Source: Oenanthe sinensis
Taxonomy: Eukaryota > Streptophyta > Magnoliopsida > Apiales > Apiaceae
DNA length: 64,000 bases
Assembly (NCBI GenBank): GCA_028671895.1
Contig: CM053796.1
Span: forward strand, 33,974,860-34,038,859
Reading direction: 5' to 3'
The position numbers were made by a program, and so were the translations under genes. Positions 36,560 to 47,884 of the stretch are shown here, in pieces. Each line of letters starts with the position of its first letter. Within the stretch, counting starts at the first letter, position 1. The notes under the pieces were generated by a model that saw only the letters and a program-made list of their open reading frames with translations, did not search any database and was not told where the DNA came from.

Positions 36560-37962
36560 TGCTGGTCCCTGATATTGTAGAAGGGGGGTTGAATATAATA
36601 TCAATATTTAACCACGGAATATTGGATTTAAAAATATTATTTTAATTTCTCACGAAATATTAATTGTAATGAAATATTGTTCAAGTAAAAAATATGATTT
36701 TAATTTGAAAAGTATTATAAAATTAATTCGATGAAAGTTTATATAACTGTTTAAATGTTTAGAACGATTTTGACATGAATTGTTCTGATTTAACAATTAT
36801 AATCCAAACTTGCACAGAAATCTGTAAATATTACAATGCATACAAATTTTTGAATTTGAATGTTTTCAATCTCTGAATTATGAAACCCTTGGCCTAATAT
36901 TTATAGAGGTGGTAGTTAGCAAGACTTTTGAATAAAATTTATTTAAAAAATAAAAAGACTTTATAAATAGCCTTTAAGACTTTTCTAATTAGATGGGCAA
37001 GACTTTTTCACTCGGTAAGACTTTTTAAATGGTCGGTAAGACTTTTGAAAAGTCTTATTGAAATAATTCGATAAGACTTTTTAATTAAAGTCTTATTGAA
37101 TTTTTCGGTAAGATTTTCTTTAAAAGTCTTAAATGAATTCGGTAAGACTTTTGAAAAGTCTTATTTACATATTTCAGGAAGACTTTCTAAAGTCTTATTG
37201 GATATTTCGGTAAGACTTTCTAAGGTCTCATTTGATATTTCGGTAAGACTTTCTAAGGTCTCATTGGATATTTCAGTAAGACTTTCTATAATTATGCTGC
37301 AAGACTTTCTTTAAATGTTAAATAAAATATCATTTTTAACTTAATTAATTCCACCAATATTAATTAAATAATTTATAAATTAAATCAATTCAAGATGAAT
37401 TAATTTAAGTAGATAAATTAAATAATTAATTAACTTTTGATAGTAGAATTAATTTAGTTTCTTCACTGCACAACCACTGTAGATTTGACTTGAGTCTTCA
37501 TGTCTTCACTGTCTTCTGTCTGAAAATCACTTGAGTTAGGTGAAAAATATTTATTAAATTAGTTGACACACAAATGTACTGCCTGGTTCATTTGTGTCAT
37601 GCTAAATAAATATTCTTCACTTTTTAACTTTAAAAGTTGTGATCTTCTGTCTTGTTCTCGCTTCTAGCTTTGACTCTATTATTTCTTTTCTTGGAATCTT
37701 TTTGTAGTAGCCACTTGGAATCTTCTGAACTCTTCTGAAATATTACTTTTTTATTTTTCACCGAAGCTTGAAAATATTAATGAACTTCTTTTAGTGAAAA
37801 GTAGCAATCTCATAAAAATTCTTCCGACAATCTGATTCTTTGTGTCTAGTTTACTTTCTTCGTTCTGATTCATGCTATCATAATTATTATTTACTGTTTT
37901 TTTCTTATCTGAGTTGAGTTGTCATCTAATTATTACAAATAGGTCTAGTCATATATCTTTCA
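36560..37962. mobile_element. Solo LTR, Copia/Sirevirus-like, with 5-bp target duplication
   Basis: The 1403-bp block starts TGCTGGTCCCTGATATTGTA and ends CTTTCA, so it has TG...CA ends. It is flanked on both sides by ACCAC (36555-36559 and 37963-37967), a perfect 5-bp target duplication. GTAGAAGGGGGGTTGAATAT near the start is the kind of phrase seen at the 5' end of plant Sirevirus-type Copia LTRs. There is no second LTR, primer-binding site or gag-pol in the flanks, so the element was reduced to one LTR by recombination. Confidence 0.8.
36990..37310. repeat. Array of palindromic 33-35 bp units inside the solo LTR
   Basis: CGGTAAGACTTT (or a close variant) begins units at about 37034, 37069, 37106, 37140, 37175, 37208, 37241 and 37274, spaced 35, 37, 34, 35, 33, 33 and 33 bp, with a partial unit at 37300. 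Most units contain AAGACTTT then 2-6 bases then AAAGTCTT, a perfect inverted repeat, so each can form a hairpin. The last four units are 33 bp and nearly identical. Because 33 is a multiple of three, one plus frame shows an 11-residue peptide repeat (RLSKVSFDISV), which I treat as a by-product, not a protein. Confidence 0.85.
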
Positions 37963-38106
37963 ACCACACTATGAACCCAAGAGTCCCAAGTAAACTCTGA
38001 GATTAAAATGCCCCATATTCAACACTACATTATTAAAATTAAATCATTAGCACCTTAAAACCGCAAGAGATCCCAGAATAAACATAGTAATAGCTTATAA
38101 AGTATA

Positions 38107-39308
38107 TGTGACGCCCTCCAAATCCGAGGTCTAGATTTGAGAGTTATCAACCAATCAATAACCAACAACAACAATAAAGTAATAAACCAGAGGCACATTG
38201 GCTCGCCAACAACCAACAATAATAAAATAATAATCCAGAGGCACACTGGCCCGCCAATAACCAATAATAATTAAATAATAAACCAGAGGCGCGCTGACCC
38301 CGCCAACAACTAAGGATCGCTAACAGGTTATAGTATGAAATTAAGCAGCTGAAACTAAAAGTAAATCCAAATACTTTATTATAAGCCCACTACTAATCCA
38401 CAAACTCAAATCCATAAGTCTAGATAGATTTTAAGTTTAGGTTCGGTTTTATTACAAGCACTATCTACAAACATACTAAAACAACTAAATATCTAGGAGG
38501 CCCGAGAAGCGAGCGGTCCCAACACCTGTCTCTTGATATGTCTGCTAGAACTGCTGGAATGGCTCATACTGACAGTCTGGCAGGATTTAGATAAAAAGCA
38601 AGAGTGAGCCAAAAAAATGCTTAGCAAGTATATGAACAATCGAAATGTAATCAAAATATGTGATCTGTATAGAGAATGAAATATAAAATAGTTTATTATA
38701 AAAACTGAACAATAAATAAATCACAGTTGTAAACCAAACTGAAATAATGCAGTATGTCATAAAAATGAATCAAATGCTCGATCACAATATATAATAGTCA
38801 CACGGGCAATATGGATTGGATACACACAAATAAACACTATTGTCCATTGATCAGGTTTCAAAAGCAATATGACTTCTTTATAGGTCATCAGTACATTTCT
38901 ATACCCATAGATATAACAAGGATTTTAAAATATAGGTACCAAAATAGGCAAGTAATGTTACCATATATGAAGATGGATTGGTTACCATATCCTCCTCAAA
39001 TGTTGGACTCTTATCTCTGAGCCTCTTACGCTAAAATTTCCAATCCAGTAGAACTACCCCAAATAAAATAAAGGTATGCTTAATTTTAAATACAGGTCAT
39101 ATCCCCATTATTTACTATGATAATACCAGATATGACATGTTTATTATAATCAACTTCCAATATTCAGAGTACGAATAACAAGTAACTCTGATACACAGAA
39201 TAAAACAGAAATCATAAATAGTTCTGAATAATAACTATTTATCATGATATGAATAATCGAAACAGTAAAACAAAAGTGTTTAGGATGATCAAGGAGAAAA
39301 TACTTGTC
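38107..39308. mobile_element. Truncated copy of the 1912-5168 LTR family
   Basis: It begins TGTGACGCCCTCCAAATCCG, as at 1912, and follows the first 1.1 kb of that element (for example GGATCGCTAACAGGTTATAG, AAGCAAGAGTGAGCCAAA, AGATGGATTGGTTACCATAT). Similarity stops at about 39308, after AATACTTG. Near the left end a CCAGAGGC-containing unit of about 45-51 bp is present three times (38188, 38233, 38284) where the first copy has one. The first copy instead has two copies of a GTGTTTA-GATGATC block near 2975-3045. No right end was found. Confidence 0.8.
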
Positions 39309-40383
39309 TTTGGTCCTTAGCAATTACGTACGGTCGAATTAACACAACTGTTTCCTTCTTCTGTTTCACGTTATCTGTGAGATACAGTCTTATGGATTAT
39401 GTTTTTATTATTTTGTCTTAACGATAAGTGTAAATTGAATTAGAATTAGGAAGTTATGGATTAGGTTTTTATTAGATCTGTGAGAAGAAAGTCAAACTGG
39501 GTCAAACTGCTTTTATAAACGAAACCAAATGATTTTCTCTCTACATATAATTAGATGGGATTTATCAAAACAATGATAAAATCAAATCTAATTTATATAT
39601 GTTACATTTTGAGGCAAAAACTGAAGGTGAACAAATACTGTATTTTTAACACTGCTTTTACGAGACAGAAAATGTGTTATTCATTCAAAAGAGTGTTTGT
39701 TTTAATGGTTTTTAAGGAAATATATTTTCTAAATATATTTGTTCAATTTGTCTTGGCTTTTGTTTTGAAATTTTAAAGGAAAAGAAAGATGGACGAGAGA
39801 AGAAGGAAAAAGAGAGCAGGTGGAGTGATTAGAATGACTAAGAAGAGTGGGATCGTAGAATATCAGTTGCAGGTGTTAACATTCAATGCAATGCAAGTAA
39901 TTGAATGAGTTGCCAAACACCTCTAAGTGATGCCTCCATTAAATATGCTCCAATAATTGATATGCGTGTGCTGACTGCTGCAGGACTGCATGGGGGTCAC
40001 TCTCCATTATGCTTATTATGCCTTGTCTAATATCAAGGGCTTCTTTAACTTTGCGTGGATGGTTGAGTCTCTAAGCTTCCATTATGCTTATGCCTTCTCT
40101 AATATCAAAGGCAGATGTATTGTAGACACACTGACAAGTTTTGGAAGTCCAGAATAAAGAAAAGATAAAGAAGGTCCCTTTGTTTTGAAAAGTGTTTATT
40201 CGGTCACTTTAAAACAGAAGATTCAAAATTCTTCTGTAAATAAAAAACAAAAGTATTATTTATCATAATATATACAGTATCACGTAGTAGAACTAGAGAC
40301 CAGAGAAGCAATGAATCCGTCCAAAGCAAGACTTGTTTGGCACTAAGGCGCTAATTGCATTTCACATTTACACCGATTTTAAA
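39309..40383. other. Intergenic, no feature seen
   Basis: Short frames only. TCTAATATCAAGGGCTTCTT at about 40027 and its variant TCTAATATCAAAGGCAGATG near 40100 make a small imperfect duplication (about 70 bp apart). Nothing else stands out. Confidence 0.5.
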
Positions 40384-40657
40384 TACTCCCACTGTCTTCT
40401 TTTACTTGACTTATGAAAAAAATATTGTCCTGAAATAGTTATTCATATCTTATTTCAATATATTTTTTACATATTTTTTCAATATTACCCTTTACTCATA
40501 TTTTCAATATTTGACTCTACAACTCATTTTCAAATTTATTTCATTATTCAAGACATTTATTAGGGGTAAACAAATAAAAACAAACCGTATAATTAAATAT
40601 TTTCTTAATATTTGTATTTTTTTCATGAGGGTCAAGTAAGAAAGGACGGAGGGAGTA
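40384..40657. mobile_element. Stowaway-type MITE
   Basis: The element is 274 bp. The left end TACTCCCACTGTCTTCTTTT then ACTTGAC matches the complement of the right end GTCAAGTAAGAAAGGACGGA then GGGAGTA. TA lies at both borders, as expected for the TA target of Stowaway/Tc1-mariner-derived elements (consensus CTCCCTCCGTCC). The inside is AT-rich and non-coding. Confidence 0.85.
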
Positions 40658-41756
40658 TAATGTTTAACCGAGGACCACTTTTGGACTATGGGAGATAAAA
40701 ATTCTATTAGATAGGAGATAAGAATTTTATTACTTAGGTTAGCCAATCATGTTGTTTTTAATTGTGAAATCTTATTAAAAATAATAATGTCAACTTATAA
40801 AATTTTGTATTACTTGATTTAATATAATTATTAAAAAAGATTTATCATATTTGTAAAACATCAGTAACTTGTGGAGCTCCATTTAAATTTTAAAAAAGAA
40901 TTACTTTGTATCATTTAGAGATTTACTTTAAAGTGACTGGATCAACACTTTTTATTATGAGAAATGTTATTTCTACTGTAATATTTGTATTTCCCGTTCA
41001 TTGTTTCAACTTTTCATTTGATTTTTGTTAATTTTGAGATTTACAGAAAAAATTATTTTAAAAAATTATATTAATAATCCGAAAAAGTAATAACTATTAC
41101 ACTTCATGTATAAAAAAACCATTAATCGTTATGATCAAAGAATTGGCAAAAGTTGAATTACGGCTGTAATAAGTATATAACAATGACTATTATTATGTAA
41201 AAATTAGAAAGGTCGTACCTCTAGGCTCTGGTAATTGGGGGAGGTTCCCCTCAATATACCTCTGGTAATAGAGTATTATAGGAGAAAATTGGTACTCCGT
41301 AGCATATATAATAGTCACCAGAACTTGTGATAAAATTCATTATCATTAAAAATATAAGGCCATCTAATAGCTTCTTGTAGGATCATTGGTACACAAGTAC
41401 GTACCAAAATCAAATAGCACTAGCTAATGGATTTAAAATTAATATTCAAGACAGAAAAATCAATGCCCCAGTCGAGCAAATAAAGTTGCGTTCTAACAAG
41501 CTTTTACATTACGAGTGTGGAGCTGATTGCATTACATTTTGGAAGTCTGACATTGCCTCTTTTAGATCGAATAGCTTATTACAAAACTCGAACGGTTAAC
41601 AAAATAAAAACAAAACTGACAATATTTATACTATATTATTATAACAGAAAAATTAAAAATTCTAGTCGGACGGTCTGGACCGGGCCTAAAAACTAAGTAT
41701 TAGAAGCTCTAACTATATACATATCTATATTACCTAAAAGTTTACATTTTAGGTCT

Positions 41757-41906
41757 AATTATATATTTATTATAAAACGGGTCCAAATTATAATATATTT
41801 ATATTAAATAGAATAGATTTATATAAAATAAGAGAATAGTGGGCCCTACGGGTCTAAAAACTATGTATTAGATATAATTTTACTTATTATAATACGGGTT
41901 CTAACC

Positions 41907-41941
<35 letters not shown>

Positions 41942-42053
41942 AAATCTAAAATTTTACTTTTTATGCCCAATTATATATTTATTATAACACGGGTCCAAAT
42001 TATAATATATTTATATTAAATAGAATAGATTTATATAAAATAAGAGAATATAT
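41757..42053. repeat. About 85-bp near-identical direct repeat
   Basis: AATTATATATTTATTATAA-(A/C)-ACGGGTCCAAATTATAATA occurs at about 41758 and 41970. Both copies continue with TTTATATTAAATAGAATAGA and AAAATAAGAGAATA. They lie 212 bp apart with only one or two differences, with a TA microsatellite (about 41912-41942) between them. A perfect small hairpin GTGCTTCGCAC at 42150-42160 follows. The region 40658-42917 has no supported gene. Confidence 0.75.
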
Positions 42054-42917
42054 AATATCAACATAAATTCTAAATTCTTAATATTATAAAATTTTATATT
42101 AAATATCAATAAATATAAAAAATTAATTTACTTAAATATTATTTATATTGTGCTTCGCACGGATTATAAGTTTGTATATTATATGATACGGTGAAAAACA
42201 TCAACCCAAAGGCTAGATTAACATTAATTTACTTCCAGTGCTATAATAAGTTGGTTGGACAACATTTATGTATAGACAGCAAGTCCATCATTATTTTAAC
42301 TATTCTGGTTATTTTCAAAATTCAACTTGATTAAGTCACGTCTACATTCTATTATTTGACGAGAAGGTTGAATAGATTTGCTATGTTATCAATCGAGAAG
42401 GAAATGTTAGCAAATTCTACTTTTAAAAGATTGATTAATGATTTTTCTAGCAAAAATGCAAGAAAAATAAATTTTAAGTTAGGAGATCGTAGTATCTCAT
42501 CAAATAATGAGAGCGGATTTTTCAAGGGGGCAAATTTTTTTGAAAGATCACAGGGCATCTCAAAACTTAGGGTCAGTCCTGATTTAATCCCATGGGAAAC
42601 AAAAAACACCTATACTACCTGTACATATAGCAAGCCATTTAGCCCCTCGAGGAAAAGAAACGAACATTCATACCTATACCCGTGGCAAATCATTTAGCCC
42701 CTCATTGGAAAAAAGGCAATATTGACCAATCATACTAGTTTAACTGCTTAAAATATTGACAGAGTTAAATCGACCTCGAATGGTTTTTAACCTTGAAGAA
42801 TCTATCTATTGAAAAACTAGACAAAACATTTCCGAGATACGGCTTGGAAAAAGCCAGGATGCAAATGATAAATTTGGTCAAAAGGAATCAATTTATGCTA
42901 GTCATAGTTCAGGCCAA

Positions 42918-43916
42918 TTAGTCAGCTAAACCAAACCTCAATAGGAACTTTTTTTCATTACAGTCCAGCATTTCGCTCAGGCTACAGTGTATACTCCTCT
43001 GTGCCAAAAGCTTTTGCCTTGATTCTAGTCTTTTCTTCATTCCGTAACGGAAGAACTCCGGATAACTAACAGCTTCTTCAATTCGTCTACCCATCACGTC
43101 TACCAAGAACTTGATTCTTGGTTTTAAAGAATTTTTAATGCTCTTGATCAGAATCGGGGGATAACCAGTTACCAGAGCTGCTATATGTTGGTCTTCAAAC
43201 CCACACTTCTTTAAGTATGTGACATGCGAGTTCAACACCTTCTTTGCATCTCTACACAAAACCTCAGGGTAGTTAATTGCTAGTGTTTGAAGCTCTTTTT
43301 CTGCCAGGCCCAATGATAGCAGGAACTCAGAAGTTGGTCGCAACCTATTATCAACTCCATAACCCATGATAGATGGATTTTTCACCAAAACTTTACCAAT
43401 TACTTCATTACTTAGCCCAAGACTAGAAAGAAATTCAACAATTTGTGCAAGCTTGGATTCTATGCTATAGCTAATGATTCTTGGATTGAACATAAGCATT
43501 TTACCAAGTTGGTTTTCATGGATTCCAAGAGATTCAAAGAATGCGAGAAGTGGACAAAGCTTCTCTTCCACACTGTGGGCGAGTAATTGGGGAAATTTGG
43601 TAACTGCAGAAGCTATGTCATTAGGTTTAGTTCCTAATAATGTACCAAGGAACTGAACCATGGGAATAAGTTTCTCATCTAGACCTAGGGAAAGAATCTT
43701 AGGGCACCTGGCAACAACATTAGGCAGTTTCCGCTCCTGGATTCCGATGCTTGTCAAATAAGCCCAGTTTTCATCAGCCTTTTCCCTCTGTACATCTTTG
43801 AGGCGCTTGCACTTTTTGAGCATAGCATTAATACTTTTGTCATCGAAACCTTTATCTTTGAAAAACCACATGATGCTGCTATTGTTACCAGTCGGCTGAG
43901 CACTCACAACTTGCAT
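42918..43916 (-). CDS. MTERF6: mTERF family organelle factor, MTERF6/PDE191-like
   Basis: One uninterrupted 332-residue frame is made almost wholly of mTERF helical repeats from about residue 50 to 300. Examples are KLPNVVARCPKILSLGLDEK, DIASAVTKFPQLLAHSVEEK, QLGKMLMFNPRIISYSIESK, VIGKVLVKNPSIMGYGVDNR, ELQTLAINYPEVLCRDAKKV and IAALVTGYPPILIKSIKNSL. Typical of plant mTERF6/PDE191 are WFFKDKGFDD near the start, ISYPEFF-like SYPEFFRYGMKKRLESR and the final CSLSEMLDCNEKKFLLRFG. Such proteins bind nucleic acid in plastids or mitochondria; Arabidopsis MTERF6 acts in organelle transcription and tRNA-Ile maturation. The N-terminus carries no long transit-peptide-like extension, only about 15 uncharged residues, as in the Arabidopsis homologue. 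A strong acceptor lies just 5' of the ATG (TTTTCAG/AAAACATG). Confidence 0.92.
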   Translation of the reverse strand: MQVVSAQPTGNNSSIMWFFKDKGFDDKSINAMLKKCKRLKDVQREKADENWAYLTSIGIQERKLPNVVARCPKILSLGLDEKLIPMVQFLGTLLGTKPNDIASAVTKFPQLLAHSVEEKLCPLLAFFESLGIHENQLGKMLMFNPRIISYSIESKLAQIVEFLSSLGLSNEVIGKVLVKNPSIMGYGVDNRLRPTSEFLLSLGLAEKELQTLAINYPEVLCRDAKKVLNSHVTYLKKCGFEDQHIAALVTGYPPILIKSIKNSLKPRIKFLVDVMGRRIEEAVSYPEFFRYGMKKRLESRQKLLAQRSIHCSLSEMLDCNEKKFLLRFGLAD

Positions 43917-43921
43917 GTTTT

Positions 43922-44779
43922 CTGAAAAGCATCGGTCATATATTTATTTAGTGGGAATAATAGCCATAGGATGCGACAACGCACAGTTACAGACACACAC
44001 GCACACATAAAGAGACCACAACATAACATTTTTCTAAGAGTGACCCCCAACACTACACATTACATCCTGATCTAACAGTATGAAAATAAATATCATACAA
44101 AATTAAGCAAATGTACTTTTATCATCCAGCAACTTGGATTAATTAATTTAATAAAAAAAAATCAACAGTCTGTAAGTATAGGGGCAAACAACAGAGTTAC
44201 AAGTTGCGACCTGAAATTAAATAAAAATGAATACAGGCACATACCTTGGCATGATCTTAACATCTGAAATATAAGATCATCGAGTAACCACAATACATAA
44301 TTCTAATCCGCACTGATCCCAAAAAAAATCTAAAAATCCACTGACCTTGAGAGCTCACTTACAAACTAGTACAAATTCCGAACAGCTTTCAGAATGAGAA
44401 CACTTGAAAACAATTGTTCTGCACTTTCTAAAAATTAATTGCTCGACGCATGTTCTACACTGCTCTCATATTAAAACTAATCTCGCAGAATCTCACCTTA
44501 AAACAAACCTATGCGCCTACATACATAGCATTAATTCTACTTCTAAAAATAGTCTAAAACCCTACAAAATTGATTATATAAATCAACAAAACTCACTAAA
44601 TATACAAATATAACATTAACACTAAAATAAGAACACAAATTACAGTTATTAAACATGAATACTCTACTCACTAACAATATTACAATACATATACCATTCA
44701 CTTTGTAGCCTATATTAGTTTATATATATAATCACACACATTAACAGGAAAATGAGATACATACACGAGAGAGAGAGAG

Positions 44780-44816
<37 letters not shown>

Positions 44817-44890
44817 TGAGTAAAGAGAGAATGTACCTGAGTGGAGTGTGAAGCAGAGCGATTTAGGGATATATGGCGGTGATGATATAT
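43922..44890 (-). promoter_or_regulatory. 5'-UTR intron and first leader exon of the MTERF6-like gene
   Basis: Reading the minus strand, a short leader exon (44837 up to about 44890) ends CACTCAG/GTACAT. An acceptor TTTTCAG lies at 43922-43928, five bases 5' of the start codon. The implied intron is 43922-44836 (915 bp). Introns in plant leaders often raise expression; that is general knowledge, not shown here. Confidence 0.55.
44768..44813. repeat. GA then GT microsatellite in the MTERF6 leader intron
   Basis: About nine GA units run directly into about fifteen GT units, close to the leader exon. Read on the minus strand this is an AC/TC tract just downstream of the first splice donor. It is likely to be length-polymorphic. 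Confidence 0.9.
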
Positions 44891-45625
44891 ATACAGGTTA
44901 TAGCACAGCTAACCTTATCCTCCTCTGTTTGTTTATATGCTCTCTTTTATAGTTTTATCCCAATTTTTATATGAGTAATTATTATTATTTTCGTGATTTC
45001 AGAATTATATATATTTTTTATTTTCTTAAGAGTACAACTAAATGAGTTTAAATTACTGGTTGGGACAAATATAATTAAGGATAATAATATAATTTTTTAA
45101 ATTAGTTACATTTCATTGTACATAAATAACTTGACGTGAGACACAATATGTATAACCATTTGACATTAATAACTTGAGCAGTTTTATTTATTTCGAGTTT
45201 TCAATGTACTTGGAGCAAGTTCAACAACATCTCTAAATTAGCTATTAAAATAAAAAAAATAGGAAATGTAACCTAAAATACAACTCCAACATTATTGTAG
45301 TGATTTCTTGGAAATCACTGGGATATTCTAAAGGAGTTAGCATGCAAAATAGATTACCTAAATAACTAGGTTTCATTATTTTATAATATTTATAGGGAAT
45401 GAATTAAGACATTGTTGGAGTTACTCTTACCTGAATTTCTGTTGTACTGTATAAGAGCTGCTTATATGATCTACAATAATTCTCATTGCTAGGATATGTT
45501 TATTGACCTCTTGGTTTCACAATCGATGAGATGTGAATTTCCGGAAAGCTTAAAAAGTTAAATACAAATTTAGTACATATTTGTGGTAAATTGAGCGTGC
45601 CAGACCAATTTTTCATTTAGGAAAT

Positions 45626-45667
<42 letters not shown>

Positions 45668-47884
45668 TAATTAATTATAAACGAACTGTATTTAAAAATT
45701 TGTCTACTCGGTTGTAAATTTTGTTAAATAATTATTGTATATACATACTTTTGGAACGAAAGGGATATTTTTGATCTTCTTCAAGTAAGATGGAATGAGT
45801 TTGAGAATTAATGAAAAGAATAAAGAATAAAAAGAATGTATTGTGGTGATTTTTAGTTTGAGTGTATCTAACCAAAGGATCCCTTTGGTTAGATTTTCAT
45901 TTTAATTATAAAAATCTTTTTATAAAATATATCGATTATAATGGAATCTTACTTTTATTGTCATTTCTGTTCAGATTCAAGGACAAGAGTTTTATATATC
46001 AAGGAAGTTATATACATTGGCCTCTAAGGTTCGGAGCTCATGGACATTTTCTCTTCACATATTAAGATTTTATTGTCTAAGCGTCCGGAGACATCTTGCG
46101 TGTCTTTCGGTAAAATGATGAACTTTCTTGAATGAAAAAACGAAATCCATTAACGGATCACTGCTTCTTGATACTTTTTATTTATGGAGTTTATCTCCTG
46201 ACAAAAAAAAACTTATGAAATTATTGATTCTAGTACAAAATACAAAAACCACACTCATAGAGTCATAGCATGTACTTTTATTTTAAATAATTTTTATTTA
46301 GTAGAGAAAAAACTGAATAATTTAATTATTTTAATTTTCTCTAATTTGAGTAATGGTTCAATGGACCAATGAGTCATGGGTATTGGGCCAAATGTTAATA
46401 AGCTCTCAATATTTTTGTTACAAGCATTTTTCAATTATGTATCGATCATAAAAATAGAAATGTATTTGCTCAATTTCAGTTTCAAAAAAAAAAAAAAAAG
46501 CTTCTGCAATGCAAGTCGATCTTCTGGCAGAACCCTGGAATGCTCAATTTGCTTTGGGAAGTGAGGATGGCTGAGCTTGCATCTCTTAAGCTGATTACGA
46601 GAGGAAATTGAGAAGCAGCTCGGCTAATTCAGGAGGAGATCCAAATATTCAGGAGGGATTGAAGGCACTTGTATTTTCTTAAAACCTTTTTTTTTTTGTA
46701 ATAAAGCTTGAGTGACACATTTTAATAACACTGTGTAATACATTTTTACCAATGTTTTATAAAACTCTCTAATACATATTTTTTATTTTGACCTATGTTC
46801 TTTTTTAATTATTGATTTTTTTAATCCATTCTAATCATCTAGTTATGTACATGATTTACCGTATCACAAATCTTTTAAAACGTTTTTGATAATACAATTT
46901 ACCAGCTGCGTACATAATTCAAAGGATTTACTGGCAAGAAGGAATTATTTAATTTATGTTCATATCAATTATACCCGGATCAAAGATGCATAAACTAACA
47001 TTTAATATAGTACATTTTTACATGAAATATCTTGCATCATTTTTTTATGGAACATAGAGACCCTGAAGGTTGTAGTGATCAGGATGACAAAACTCTATGT
47101 TCTCAAATTTGGTACACGGAATATAAGAAAGAACATATTACAAAATATATGTTTAAAAATATAATAAAAAATAAATTATAGGACATAAATAATATAATAG
47201 TGAACATAGTGCAAAAAAAAAACTTACATTACAAAAAATGTTGATAATTAGATGGTTCCCCGCAGAAGAACATCTAGAACTTCTTTCGTTAGGGTGCAAT
47301 AAAATGTGAAGGAAATGGAAAGACAAATAGAAAAGAATACTAAAGGCGGAAGAATATTATAAAAAGATTAAGCAAAAGGAAAAAAATACAAATTTTCAAT
47401 GATAACATATGTGAAAGATTATACCTAATACCTTGCTTTCTCATCACCACCACACACACAAAAAAAACCCTGGAGATAAAGAAATAAAATAAACATCCGT
47501 CACGAAGTTCGCAGGATTGAATTTTAATGTAGGACTAAAAGATATTGATAGCTCCTCTAGAATATAACACATTTCATTTCATTCTTTCTCTGATTTTAAT
47601 TTTCCATCCAAATTTAGCATAACAGTCCAAGATATGCTAAATGAAGTCAAGCTCCAAACATATACTGCATAAAGAAGCATTCATTCATAGAAAATAACCC
47701 ATTGGGCTTATCTCCAAATCTCCTTTAAAAAGCATAAATAATAATTGTAAGTTTCAATCATAAACACTATCAAAATTCCAGAGTCTACACAAAATAAATA
47801 ATCACAACCATTGTTAAGGCAGAGAAAATCAAAAAACAATTGAAGAGAGATGAAACAATTTCATTCTTACTTGATCAATCTTTT
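44891..47884. other. Intergenic, with one strong inverted repeat
   Basis: The stretch is AT-rich and has no gene. A TA microsatellite lies at about 45628-45664. A perfect 13-bp inverted repeat (ATCTAACCAAAGG and CCTTTGGTTAGAT around ATC) spans 45866-45894. A poly-A-like run is at 46483-46499. The last 1 kb would include the 3'-UTR of the VAMP gene. Confidence 0.5.

Noticed and set aside
37096..37314. 72-residue plus frame with an 11-residue repeat (RLSKVSFDISV)
   Set aside because: The peptide repeat follows only from the 33-bp DNA period inside a solo LTR. Other units in the array are 34-37 bp and shift the frame.
42352..42697. Overlapping frames of 85 and 113 residues on both strands near MTERF6
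   Set aside because: Neither shows a family motif. The plus one ends in a stretch with repeated CATTTAGCCCCTC phrases, suggesting duplicated non-coding DNA.
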